From: an uncultured Mediterranea sp.
GTDB taxonomy: Bacteria > Bacteroidota > Bacteroidia > Bacteroidales > Bacteroidaceae
Direction of reading: 5' to 3'
NCBI RefSeq assembly: GCF_902493215.1
Contig: NZ_CABUOL010000016.1
Span: 1 to 64,000 of the forward strand
Length of the DNA stretch: 64,000 nt
A program made the translations under genes and the position numbers. The notes beneath the pieces are model-generated. The model was not told the DNA's origin. It did not search any database and saw nothing but the letters and a program-made list of their open reading frames with translations. This document shows, piece after piece, positions 43,011-52,583 of the stretch. Numbering within the stretch: the first letter of the stretch is position 1; every line of letters starts with the position of its first letter.

Positions 43011-44582
43011 ATGATGAACAAACTTTTATTTTCTGCTTTTTTTTCGTGCGGTATCGTTCCGGTAGCGGCTCAACATACTACCACTCCTAACATTGTGCTT
43101 ATTTTGTGTGATGACATGGGATTTTCGGATATAGGATGCTATGGTAGCGAAATCCAGACTCCCAATATTGATAAACTGGCTGCGGAAGGTGTCCGTTTCA
43201 GCCAATTCAAGAACACGGGACGTAGTTGTCCAAGCCGGGCTGCACTGCTCACTGGCCGATATCAGCATGAAGTGGGAATGGGCTGGATGGCCGAGGTGGA
43301 CGAACATCGGCCGGGGTATCGCGGCCAGATTGACAAGGCTTATCCTACCATAGCCGAGGTAATGAAGGCTGGCGGATATCGTACGTATATGAGTGGAAAA
43401 TGGCATGTGACGACTACCGGTGCTTACGATTCACCTAACGGTAGCTATCCTGTGCAGCGCGGATTTGACCGTTATTATGGTTGCCTGCATGGTGGTGGCA
43501 GCTATTATAAGCCTGAACCATTGTACAATGATCTGGAACGGATTACAACGGTTCCGGATGATTATTACTATACACGGGCCATTACCGATTCGGCCGTATG
43601 TTTTGTAAGCCGGCATGATCCTGCTCAACCCATGTTTCTTTATGTGGCCCATTATGCTCCGCATCTGCCTCTACAGGCTCCGGCTGAAGCTGTAGAGAAG
43701 TGTATGGATCGTTATAAAGTGGGGTATGACGTTTTGCGTCGTCGGCGTTTTGAAAAGCAGAAAGAAATGGGGTTGATTTCAGACAATATGGAATTGCCGA
43801 TTTTCAATAAAGAATTTGGTGGCAGGCGACCGCGTTGGGAAGAACTTACTTCTGAACAACAGAAGCAATGGACGAAAGATATGGCTACCTATGCAGCCAT
43901 GATAGAGATTATGGATGAGGGTATCGGCAAACTGGTGGAAGCCATCAAACGGAAAGGTATGTATGAGAATACGGTATTTCTGTTTCTCAGTGACAATGGC
44001 GCTACAGACGAGGGCGGTTATCTGGGACAATTGATGTCCGACTTGTCTAATACGCCGTATCGGAGTTACAAGAAGTGGGTCTTTCAAGGTGGTACCAGTA
44101 CACCGTTTATTCTGACTTATGGTGATAAAGACAAAAATAAGATGAAAGGTCAGATTTGTCGGCAGCCGGCACATATTATTGACATTCTGCCTACCTGTAT
44201 GGATTTGGGGGGAGCTGATTATCCTGAAAGTTTTCAGCATGCCGATTTGCCGGGATGTAGTCTGCTCCCGGCTGCGGAAGGAAAGCCGGTAGAAGCGAGG
44301 ACACTCTATTTTGAACATCAGAGTTCGTGTGCTATTATTGATGGTAATTGGAAACTGGTGAAAGCCAACCGAAAAGAAGCCTGGGAACTGATAGATCTGG
44401 CTACTGATCCGTTTGAAACGAATGATTTGGCCGGTAAATATCCTGATAAAGTAGAAGAACTGGAAACAAAGTGGATAGAATGGGCCAATACGCATAAAGT
44501 TTTTCCTCTGGAAGATAAGACTTGGACGGAAAGACTGAATTTCTATAAACAGAAGAATCCCGATCAGAGTGGTGAGGATTAA
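43011..44582 (+). CDS. Family S1 sulfatase, cysteine type
   Basis: A 523-residue exported sulfatase with a signal peptide (GIVPVAAQ). Metal ligands are in LCDDMGFSDIGCYG, the formylglycine signature is SCPSRAALLTGR with C73 as the modified residue, and SGKWHVTT and LSDNGATDEGGY are further S1 landmarks. An anaerobic radical-SAM maturase (anSME) must convert C73; none is encoded in the window. I start at the ATG at 43011, which opens the signal peptide; the frame extends upstream to 42939. Its position in the PUL means it strips sulfate from the imported glycan in the periplasm or at the surface. Confidence 0.94.
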   Translation: MMNKLLFSAFFSCGIVPVAAQHTTTPNIVLILCDDMGFSDIGCYGSEIQTPNIDKLAAEGVRFSQFKNTGRSCPSRAALLTGRYQHEVGMGWMAEVDEHRPGYRGQIDKAYPTIAEVMKAGGYRTYMSGKWHVTTTGAYDSPNGSYPVQRGFDRYYGCLHGGGSYYKPEPLYNDLERITTVPDDYYYTRAITDSAVCFVSRHDPAQPMFLYVAHYAPHLPLQAPAEAVEKCMDRYKVGYDVLRRRRFEKQKEMGLISDNMELPIFNKEFGGRRPRWEELTSEQQKQWTKDMATYAAMIEIMDEGIGKLVEAIKRKGMYENTVFLFLSDNGATDEGGYLGQLMSDLSNTPYRSYKKWVFQGGTSTPFILTYGDKDKNKMKGQICRQPAHIIDILPTCMDLGGADYPESFQHADLPGCSLLPAAEGKPVEARTLYFEHQSSCAIIDGNWKLVKANRKEAWELIDLATDPFETNDLAGKYPDKVEELETKWIEWANTHKVFPLEDKTWTERLNFYKQKNPDQSGED

Positions 44583-44626
44583 TGGAATAAATAAAAATGG
44601 ATAAGTTTAAAGAAAGGATATTTTTT

Positions 44627-46189
44627 ATGGAAAGATATTTTACACCTTTGTGCGCATGCGGGCTGATGGGAATACTTTCGGGGTGTACCCAACAGGCAGA
44701 ACGCCCTAATATTATTATGTTTTTGGTAGATGACATGGGATGGCAGGATACTTCTGTACCTTTTTATGGTGACGAGGTCTCATTGCTGAACAAACGCTAT
44801 CATACGCCGAATATGGAGCGGATGGCGCGGATGGGGGTCCGGTTTACGCAAGCTTATGCCTGTGCAATTTCTTCGCCAACCCGGTGCAGCCTGATGTCGG
44901 GAATGAATGCGGCACGCCATCGAGTTACCAATTGGACATTGGAACTGGATCAGAAAACCGACCAGACCAGTGAAGTGTTGGAGCTACCGGAGTGGAATTA
45001 CAATGGTATACAACCGGCTGCGATGGAGGGGAAAATCAACAACATCGCGGCCATCACTCCACTGCCGCAGATTTTGAAGGACAACGGTTACTATACTATC
45101 CATTGTGGCAAGGCTCACTTCGGGGCTCGAACAACTCCGGGAGAAAATCCGAAAAACATGGGTTTTGATGTCAACATAGCTGGAGGTGCCAATGGGGCTC
45201 CGGGCAGTTACCTTGGTACTCGTAATTTTGGTGAAGGCTCCCGATTTGCTGTGTCGGGGCTGGAAAAATATCATGGCAAGGATATTTTTCTGACAGAAGC
45301 CCTGACGCAGGAAGCTATAGCCGAAATGAAGAAAGCGGTAGATGCCCGACAACCTTTCTATCTGTATATGTCGCACTATGCTGTACATACTCCCATCGAA
45401 GATGACAAACGCTTCAGCGACAATTATCGGGGAAAATATGATGAACAGCTGAAGGCTGCACTTGGCGAAAAGGAAGCCAAGTATGCGGCACTGGTCGAAG
45501 GCATGGACAAGAGCCTGGGGGATATCATGGACTATCTGGAAAGTGTACCGGGATTGGCGCAGAATACCATTATTCTTTTTATGTCGGACAACGGAGGGCA
45601 GGCATTGGGATATTGTCGGGAAGGAGTGCCCAATCGTGACCCGAACTATCCGGCCCGAGCAGGAAAGGGGTCAGCCCTGATGGGAGGTGTACGTGAACCG
45701 ATGATGGTTTATTGGCCGGATGTGACAAAAGCGGGAAGCAGTTGTGAACAGAAGGTGATTATTGAAGATTTCTTTCCGACCATTCTCGAAATGGCGGGGA
45801 TACAAAATTACGAGACTGTACAGACCGTGGATGGGAAGAGCTTTGTCGGATTGCTGAGAAATCCTGAAAAGGTGGATGCGGACAAAGCATTGGTGTGGCA
45901 TTTCCCTAATTTGTGGGGCGAAACACAGGAGATTGCCGAAGGTTACGGAGCTTATTCGTCCATTCTGAAAGGAGATTATCATCTCATCTATCATTGGGAA
46001 AACGGACTTACGGAGCTTTACGACGTGAAGAATGATATTTCGGAACAGAACAACCTGGCAGGCGATATGCCGGAAAAGGTTCGTGAACTTTCGGGTGAAC
46101 TGACCGATTATCTGAAGGCTAGAAATGCTCAACGGCCTTCGCTGAAAGCGACCCATGAGATGTTGCCCTATCCCGACGGTTCAAAATAG
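44627..46189 (+). CDS. Family S1 sulfatase, serine type
   Basis: A 520-residue sulfatase with a lipobox (MGILSGCTQ), so membrane-anchored. It has LVDDMGWQDTSV for the metal site, and the core signature reads SSPTRCSLMSG, with S82 where cysteine is usual; it is therefore a serine-type enzyme. Further landmarks are CGKAHFGA and FMSDNGGQ. An alternative start at 44597 would add ten residues. It is separated from the first sulfatase by 44 bases. The two enzymes differ in class and probably in the sulfate position they attack. Confidence 0.93.
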   Translation: MERYFTPLCACGLMGILSGCTQQAERPNIIMFLVDDMGWQDTSVPFYGDEVSLLNKRYHTPNMERMARMGVRFTQAYACAISSPTRCSLMSGMNAARHRVTNWTLELDQKTDQTSEVLELPEWNYNGIQPAAMEGKINNIAAITPLPQILKDNGYYTIHCGKAHFGARTTPGENPKNMGFDVNIAGGANGAPGSYLGTRNFGEGSRFAVSGLEKYHGKDIFLTEALTQEAIAEMKKAVDARQPFYLYMSHYAVHTPIEDDKRFSDNYRGKYDEQLKAALGEKEAKYAALVEGMDKSLGDIMDYLESVPGLAQNTIILFMSDNGGQALGYCREGVPNRDPNYPARAGKGSALMGGVREPMMVYWPDVTKAGSSCEQKVIIEDFFPTILEMAGIQNYETVQTVDGKSFVGLLRNPEKVDADKALVWHFPNLWGETQEIAEGYGAYSSILKGDYHLIYHWENGLTELYDVKNDISEQNNLAGDMPEKVRELSGELTDYLKARNAQRPSLKATHEMLPYPDGSK

Positions 46190-46222
46190 AATTATTCATG
46201 TTTAATTATTATATGTAATTTG

Positions 46223-48790
46223 ATGCGTATGAAAAAAATCAAAAGAACTTTGCCCGTACTGCTGGCTTCGATGCTGATATGCGGAGGACTGGCAGCACAA
46301 GAAAATGATTTCGACCTGAGCTCACAACGGTCGGAGTCGCAGGAAGTCAATCGGGTACCGGGTCAGGCCTTGGATCATCATGGCCTGATTATCAATCCGA
46401 CTCCTCATTCTCTGCAACGGATTGAAGGAAAGGTACTTGATATCAGCCGAGGATTCCGCCTGAAAGGGAAACAGAGCGGTATGGCCAGTGAAATGGACTT
46501 TCTCACCATTGGTAAGAAAGGGGCTGATTTGCGGATTGATTTCGGTATTGTACAGGCGAATAAGAAGGGGGTGAAACCGGTATCGGGTGCCTACGAGTTG
46601 GTGATTGACAGCAAAGGTGTTCGTATTACGGGTTATGATGAAAAGGGAGCTTTCTATGGCTTGCAGACCTTGCGGGCTGTTATGGAAAGCCCGGTCTCGG
46701 CCGATGGAAAGTTGCCTTGCCTCACGGTGAACGATTATCCCGACCTGCCTTATCGTGGTGTGGTAGAAGGATTTTATGGTACACCATGGTCGCATGAAGT
46801 TCGTTTGTCGCTCATCGATTTTTATGGAAAGTTCAAGATGAACTACTATCTGTACGGTCCGAAAGATGACCCGTATCACAGTTGCCCGAACTGGCGCCAG
46901 CCTTATCCGGAGAAAGAAGCGGCCAACATCCGTGAACTGGTGGAGGCCTGTAACCGTAACCGGGTGGACTTTGTATGGGCCATTCACCCGGGACAGGATA
47001 TCAAATGGAATGAAGAAGATTACCAAAATCTGGTAAACAAGTTCAATTGGATGTACGATTTGGGTGTCCGTTTTTTTGCCATCTTCTTTGATGATATCTC
47101 CGGCGAAGGAACAAACCCGAACAAACAGACAGCTTTGTTGAACCGGCTGCATGAAGACTTTGTGAAGGTGAAGGAAGGGGTATCTCCGCTCATTGTCTGC
47201 CCCACCGATTATTCGAAGCTGTGGGCCAATCCTACTCCGAAGGGAAGTCTGGCCATTTATGGCAAGACACTCGATCCTTCCATCAATGTATTCTGGACGG
47301 GCGATGTGGTGTGCAGCGACCTGACTCGCGAGACAATGGACTGGGTAAATTCTCGCATCCGGCGTCCGGCACTTTACTGGTGGAATTTCCCGGTAACCGA
47401 TTATGCCCGCCATATCATCATGCAGGGACCTACTTACGGATTGGACACTACGCTGACCGATAAGGAAGTGTGTGGACTTATCAGCAATCCGATGGAGCAT
47501 GGTGAAGCCTCCAAGCTCGCTTTGTACAGTGTGGCCGATTATGGTTGGAACATTGCCGGTTACAATGCCATCGACAGCTGGGAACGCGGTTTGGCCGAGC
47601 TGGCTCCTGAAGTGAAGGATGCTTACCGGACGTTTGCCATCCATTCGTGTGACACCGAAACCGGTTACCGTCGTGCCGAATCGTGGGAAACGAAGACATT
47701 CCGTATGGGAGATACCTATACGCAGGCTGACTACGATGCCTTGCTGCGGGAGTTTGAGAAAGTGGAGAAAACGCCGGCAGTGATGGAGGCTGAATGTAAA
47801 AATCAGTTGCTTATGGACGAACTTCGACCCTGGCTGGTGGAATTCGGAAAATTGGGTACACGTGGAAAGAAAGCGTTGCAGTTGATGAATCTCTATAAGA
47901 CTGGTAATTCGGTGGACTTTTGGGCTACCTATATTGACAACCTGATGACACCCGAGGATTTGAAGGCCTACAATGAACACAAGATGGGCACAATGAAGCT
48001 CCAGCCCTTCTATGAACATGCAATGGACGACTTGCTGGGAGCATTTTACATCCGCGAAGCCGGAAAGAAACCGGCTACCTGCCGGGCTATCGGTTCGTTT
48101 CCTACGCTGGCTACAACACAGAGCAAACTGATGTTCGACAATGATACGACGACCTATTATACTTCGGGCACCTCGCAGAACGACCAAAGTTGGATAGGAG
48201 TGGATTTGGGGCAGGTGAAGCCGGTATGGGAAGTGTTTATTCTGCAAGGACGAAATTCGAAGGACGATGTGGATTATTTTGACCGTGCCCTACTGGAGTA
48301 TTCGGTGGACGGAAAGGCTTGGACAGCCCTGTCCGATACGCTGGAGAAACAATATATTGTCCGTTGGACCGGTACTCCTGTGGAGGCCCGTTACCTGCGT
48401 TTGAAGAAACTCCATACGTCCAAAACCAATTGGGCGGCTATCCGTTCGTTTGAGGTAAATCCGGTGCGCGAAGAAAAACTGGGCTTTACGGTAGAATCTG
48501 AACGAAAGCCGGATGCTTTGCTCGCATTCGACGAATTGCCGGCCACTTCGTTTGTCAACGAAGGTCTGCTGGCATTTACGTTGCCGGAAGGAACTACTGC
48601 TTGCACGCTACTGATGCGTCCTGTCAAAGGTGCTTCTTATGCGAAGCTTCGTCAGCTGGATGCCGATGGAAAGGTCCTTTCCGATTCGGTTTTGAGTGGT
48701 CCTTATGTCCGTATGGAGAGAGCGGAAGGATGTGTCCGGATAGAGATTGAAGGCCGCGTAGAATTGTTTGAAGTCATTTTCCTTAAGTAA
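46223..48790 (+). CDS. GH84 beta-N-acetylglucosaminidase with discoidin-type domain
   Basis: An 855-residue exported GH84 enzyme with a signal peptide ending GGLAAQ. It has the N-terminal GH20b-like domain (about 55-175), then the catalytic barrel opening YRGVVEGFYGTPWSH with the paired acids D290-D291 in FFDDISGEG for substrate-assisted catalysis. A helical middle follows, then an F5/8 type C (CBM32-like) module (about 620-755, SWIGVDLGQVKPVWEVFI) and a further beta domain. GH84 enzymes remove GlcNAc from protein O-GlcNAc, mucins or N-glycan antennae. ATG 46223 and ATG 46229 are both possible starts. Confidence 0.94.
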   Translation: MRMKKIKRTLPVLLASMLICGGLAAQENDFDLSSQRSESQEVNRVPGQALDHHGLIINPTPHSLQRIEGKVLDISRGFRLKGKQSGMASEMDFLTIGKKGADLRIDFGIVQANKKGVKPVSGAYELVIDSKGVRITGYDEKGAFYGLQTLRAVMESPVSADGKLPCLTVNDYPDLPYRGVVEGFYGTPWSHEVRLSLIDFYGKFKMNYYLYGPKDDPYHSCPNWRQPYPEKEAANIRELVEACNRNRVDFVWAIHPGQDIKWNEEDYQNLVNKFNWMYDLGVRFFAIFFDDISGEGTNPNKQTALLNRLHEDFVKVKEGVSPLIVCPTDYSKLWANPTPKGSLAIYGKTLDPSINVFWTGDVVCSDLTRETMDWVNSRIRRPALYWWNFPVTDYARHIIMQGPTYGLDTTLTDKEVCGLISNPMEHGEASKLALYSVADYGWNIAGYNAIDSWERGLAELAPEVKDAYRTFAIHSCDTETGYRRAESWETKTFRMGDTYTQADYDALLREFEKVEKTPAVMEAECKNQLLMDELRPWLVEFGKLGTRGKKALQLMNLYKTGNSVDFWATYIDNLMTPEDLKAYNEHKMGTMKLQPFYEHAMDDLLGAFYIREAGKKPATCRAIGSFPTLATTQSKLMFDNDTTTYYTSGTSQNDQSWIGVDLGQVKPVWEVFILQGRNSKDDVDYFDRALLEYSVDGKAWTALSDTLEKQYIVRWTGTPVEARYLRLKKLHTSKTNWAAIRSFEVNPVREEKLGFTVESERKPDALLAFDELPATSFVNEGLLAFTLPEGTTACTLLMRPVKGASYAKLRQLDADGKVLSDSVLSGPYVRMERAEGCVRIEIEGRVELFEVIFLK

Positions 48791-48993
48791 TATTTATTTA
48801 ACGGAACACTTGTTCGAAAGAGAGTGTGTCAGCGTGGAAATCAGCTTGTTGTCTCTTTTCCCGTTTGGCTCACTCTCTCTTTGTGTGATAAAAACTGGTT
48901 TGATTTTACGCTGCTCTGATGGTGAAATTCAATTTTTTTTAGTAATTTAGGCCGCTAAAGAGTGAAGTGTATATTTATTTAATTATTATAACC

Positions 48994-51054
48994 ATGAAAA
49001 TACATCTGACTTTATTTTTGTCGTGCATTCTGGTGATGGGCTGCGGTCCGTCGGAGAAAAAAACTGTTGCTCTGATTCCCCAACCGCAAACGTTGGAAAT
49101 TCAGGCTGGTACCTATTCTTTTACAACAGGAGGGACATTCTATACCAACCTTTCGGGAGGTGAGAAGGATGATCTGGCAGCTGTACTTCAATCTTCGCCT
49201 TTCCGTCTGACGGCGTCCGATGATGCCAAAGCCGCTTTTCATTTTGAGGTGGTGGATTCTTTGCCCGGTATTACTTCCGCCGAGGGCTATACGTTGACGG
49301 TGGGAGCTGACGGCGTACGGGCCGAAGCGACTACTCCGGCAGGCTTGTTCTATGCCTTCCAGTCGTTGCTTCAGATGGCCGAAACCGACGGCTCGGATGA
49401 GGCTTTTACCCTGCCTCGTGTCAACGTGAATGATTATCCCCGTTTCGGTTACCGTGGTCTCCATCTGGACGTGTCGCGCCACTTCCGTTCGAAGGAATTT
49501 GTAATGAAACAACTCGACGCCATGGCCCGTTACAAACTGAACCGTTTCCATTGGCACCTGACAGACGGGGCCGGTTGGCGTCTGGAAATCAAGCGTTATC
49601 CGCAGCTGACAGAAGAGACTGCCTACCGTCTGTATCCCAACTGGAAAGCCTGGTGGAAGGGCGACCGTAAGTACTGCCGTAAGGATGAAGCCGGTGCCGA
49701 GGGTGGATACTATACTCAGGATGATGTGCGTGAGATATTGGAACATGCCCGCAAACTGCATATAACCGTCATTCCCGAAATTGAGATGCCCGGCCATTCG
49801 GAAGAGGTGCTGGCCGTGTTTCCGCAATTGTCCTGTTCGGGAAAGCCTTATCAGAACGGAGAACTTTGCATCGGTAATGAAGAAACGTTCACTTTCCTGG
49901 AGAATGTGTTGCTGGAAGTGATGGATCTCTTCCCTTCGGAATATATTCACATTGGTGGTGACGAAGCTGCAAAGAGCAGTTGGGAAAAGTGTCCGAAGTG
50001 TCAGGCCCGTATCCGGAAGGAAGGGCTGAAGGACGAAAAGGAGCTGCAGAGTTATCTGATTCATCGAATTGAGAAATTCCTGAACGATCACGGCCGGAAG
50101 CTGATAGGCTGGGACGAAATACTGGAAGGCGGATTGGCACCCAGTGCGACGGTGATGTCGTGGAGGGGTGAGCAAGGTGGCATTACGGCAGCCAAGGCCG
50201 AACACGACGTTATCATGACTCCGGGAGGATTCTGTTATTTGGATGCCTATCAGGATGCACCCACTACACAACCCGAAGCTATCGGCGGTTATCTGACACT
50301 GGAGAAGGTTTACTCCTACGATCCGGTTCCTGCCGAGCTGACCGATGCTCAGAAGCCGTTCATCAAAGGTGTACAGGCTAACGTTTGGACAGAGTATATT
50401 CCTACTGAGGAGCATGCTGAATACATGATTTATCCGCGTCTGCTGGCATTGTCCGAGGTGGCTTGGACCGAGCCAGGTCGCAAGGACTGGCCTCTTTTCC
50501 GAGAAGCAGCCTTGAAGGAAGTGAAATGGTTGCAGTCGCAGGGCTATCATCCGTTTGACTTGAGCAAGGAGGTGGGCGAACGTCCCGAATCTCTCCAGCC
50601 CGTGGAGCATCTCGGACTGCATTGTCCGGTGAAGTATGCCCAGCCCTGGTCGTCGGCCTATCCGGCTTCGGGCGACTCGACACTGACCGATGGTGTACGC
50701 GGTGGCTGGACGTATGGCGACCGTCGCTGGCAGGGCTTCTTGTGCAAGGATGTGGATGTGACTATCGACTTGGGCAAAGTTACTGATGTCAAGCTTGTGG
50801 AGGCTGACTTCCTGCAACTGCGCGGTCCCGAGGTCTGGCTTCCGAAAGAAGTAGTCATCTCTTTGTCCGAAGACGGGCAGAATTTCACCGAAATGAAGCG
50901 CATCGCTACCGACGTTCCGGTGACTGAGGAGCGGCTGACTTTCCGTAACTACCGTTGGGAAGGTGAGGCAAAAGCCCGTTATGTCCACTTCCAGGGACTG
51001 CTGAACCGTGAAGTGATGGGCTGGATGTTTACCGATGAAATTGTAATCAAATAA
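48994..51054 (+). CDS. GH20 beta-hexosaminidase lipoprotein with C-terminal discoidin-like domain
   Basis: A 686-residue lipoprotein (lipobox VMGCGPS). The GH20b domain (about 20-145) leads into the catalytic barrel: YRGLHLDVSRHF, NRFHWHLTDGAGWRLE, and D323-E324 in HIGGDEAAKSSW, the substrate-assisted pair. The C-terminal ~130 residues (VDVTIDLGKVTDVKLVE) form an F5/8 C-like module. I start at the ATG at 48994, which gives the lipobox. The 203-base gap before it (48791-48993) has only a weak GAGAGTG/CACTCTC hairpin. It should remove terminal GlcNAc or GalNAc. Confidence 0.94.
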   Translation: MKIHLTLFLSCILVMGCGPSEKKTVALIPQPQTLEIQAGTYSFTTGGTFYTNLSGGEKDDLAAVLQSSPFRLTASDDAKAAFHFEVVDSLPGITSAEGYTLTVGADGVRAEATTPAGLFYAFQSLLQMAETDGSDEAFTLPRVNVNDYPRFGYRGLHLDVSRHFRSKEFVMKQLDAMARYKLNRFHWHLTDGAGWRLEIKRYPQLTEETAYRLYPNWKAWWKGDRKYCRKDEAGAEGGYYTQDDVREILEHARKLHITVIPEIEMPGHSEEVLAVFPQLSCSGKPYQNGELCIGNEETFTFLENVLLEVMDLFPSEYIHIGGDEAAKSSWEKCPKCQARIRKEGLKDEKELQSYLIHRIEKFLNDHGRKLIGWDEILEGGLAPSATVMSWRGEQGGITAAKAEHDVIMTPGGFCYLDAYQDAPTTQPEAIGGYLTLEKVYSYDPVPAELTDAQKPFIKGVQANVWTEYIPTEEHAEYMIYPRLLALSEVAWTEPGRKDWPLFREAALKEVKWLQSQGYHPFDLSKEVGERPESLQPVEHLGLHCPVKYAQPWSSAYPASGDSTLTDGVRGGWTYGDRRWQGFLCKDVDVTIDLGKVTDVKLVEADFLQLRGPEVWLPKEVVISLSEDGQNFTEMKRIATDVPVTEERLTFRNYRWEGEAKARYVHFQGLLNREVMGWMFTDEIVIK

Positions 51055-51068
51055 TACCTATTAAATAT

Positions 51069-52553
51069 ATGACCAACAAGAAACTATGGGCTGCTGTCCT
51101 GATTTTGTCGGGAATGACGTCGGGGACTGCTGCAGCCGAGGCTTGCCGCGGAATGTTTTCCGGTCTGGAACAGCTTCCGGAGGTTGCCTTTACGACGCCC
51201 AAAGACAACGTGGGCCGTTACATCAGCCAGCGTCCGTCGCAAGAAGACCGGCTGTTTCAGTCGGATATCATTGAGAAGAAGATTGCCGAGATAAAGGCTC
51301 TCCTGAAAAATCCTTATCTGGCCTGGATGTTCGAAAACTGTTTCCCGAACACACTGGACACGACGGTACATTTCCGTGTGCTGAACGGTAAGCCCGATAC
51401 CTTTGTCTATACGGGTGACATTCATGCCATGTGGTTGCGCGATTCGGGTGCGCAGGTGTGGCCCTACGTTCAGTTTGCCAACGAGGACCCGAAACTGAAG
51501 CAGATGCTCGAAGGAGTAATCCGCCGTCAGTTCCTGTGCATCAATCTTGATCCGTATGCCAATGCCTTCAACGACGGGGCGAAGGGCAGTGAGTGGGAAA
51601 CCGACCGTACGGCCATGAAGCCCGAATTGCACGAACGCAAATGGGAGATTGATTCCTTGTGCTATCCTTTACGCCTGGCCTATCATTACTGGAAGGTGAC
51701 GGGCGATGCCAGTATTTTCGACGAAAACTGGCTGAAGGCGATTGAGAACGTACTGCGCACTTTCAAGGAGCAGCAGCGCAAGGAGAACAAAGGTCCTTAC
51801 CGCTTCCAGCGCAAGACCGAGCGTGCCACCGATACTACCATCAACGACGGTTGGGGAGCGCCTGCCAGACCGGTGGGGCTGATTGTTTCTGCTTTCCGTC
51901 CGTCGGACGACGCCACGACGCTGCCTTTCCTTATCCCGTCCAACTTCTTTGCTGTGACTTCCCTGAGGAAAGCGGCCGAGATACTGACGGAGGTGAACAA
52001 GAAGCAGGATTTGGCCCGCCAGTGTACCGATCTGGCCGACGAAGTGGAGCAGGCATTGAAGAAATATGCGACCTGCGAACATCCGAAGTACGGTAAAATC
52101 TATGCGTTCGAGGTGGACGGCTACGGTGGACAGGTCCTGATGGACGATGCCAATGTTCCCAGTCTGCTGGCCATGCCTTATCTGGGTGATGTCGACCTTG
52201 ATGACCCTGTCTATCAGAACACCCGCCGCTTTGTGTGGAGCGAGGACAATCCTTACTTCTTCAAGGGTAAGGCCGGCGAAGGTATCGGAGGTCCGCACAT
52301 CGGTTACGACATGGTGTGGCCCATGAGTATCATGATGAAGGCTTTCACCAGCCGGAACGACGAAGAAATCAAGGAGTGCGTCCGTATGCTGATGGCGACC
52401 GATGCCGGAACGGGATTTATGCACGAGTCCTTCCACAAGGACAATCCCGAGAAGTTTACCCGCAAATGGTTTGCCTGGCAGAACACCCTGTTCGGCGAAC
52501 TGATCATCAAACTGATCGACGACGGCAAATTGGATTTGCTGAACAGTCTCTAA
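51069..52553 (+). CDS. GH125 exo-alpha-1,6-mannosidase
   Basis: A 494-residue secreted enzyme with a signal peptide (GTAAAEAC). It has the (alpha/alpha)6-barrel GH125 signatures: YTGDIHAMWLRDSGAQVWPY, the RRQFLCINLDPYANAF stretch, EIDSLCYPLRLAY, and MHESFHKDNP near the end. Characterised members remove alpha-1,6-linked mannose from N-glycans. It lies 14 bases after the GH20 gene and 30 before GH92, with which it would finish the mannose arms. Confidence 0.95.
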   Translation: MTNKKLWAAVLILSGMTSGTAAAEACRGMFSGLEQLPEVAFTTPKDNVGRYISQRPSQEDRLFQSDIIEKKIAEIKALLKNPYLAWMFENCFPNTLDTTVHFRVLNGKPDTFVYTGDIHAMWLRDSGAQVWPYVQFANEDPKLKQMLEGVIRRQFLCINLDPYANAFNDGAKGSEWETDRTAMKPELHERKWEIDSLCYPLRLAYHYWKVTGDASIFDENWLKAIENVLRTFKEQQRKENKGPYRFQRKTERATDTTINDGWGAPARPVGLIVSAFRPSDDATTLPFLIPSNFFAVTSLRKAAEILTEVNKKQDLARQCTDLADEVEQALKKYATCEHPKYGKIYAFEVDGYGGQVLMDDANVPSLLAMPYLGDVDLDDPVYQNTRRFVWSEDNPYFFKGKAGEGIGGPHIGYDMVWPMSIMMKAFTSRNDEEIKECVRMLMATDAGTGFMHESFHKDNPEKFTRKWFAWQNTLFGELIIKLIDDGKLDLLNSL

Positions 52554-52583
52554 CGGATATTATCAACAAACAATTCTAACGAT

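Noticed and set aside
48817..48893. GAGAGTG/CACTCTC pairing downstream of GH84 as a terminator
   Set aside because: Only 7 perfect pairs with a long loop and no proper T run; too weak to annotate.
49012..50988. 658-codon minus-strand frame opposite GH20
   Set aside because: Low-complexity His/Leu/Gln-rich translation with no domain; the plus strand encodes an intact GH20.
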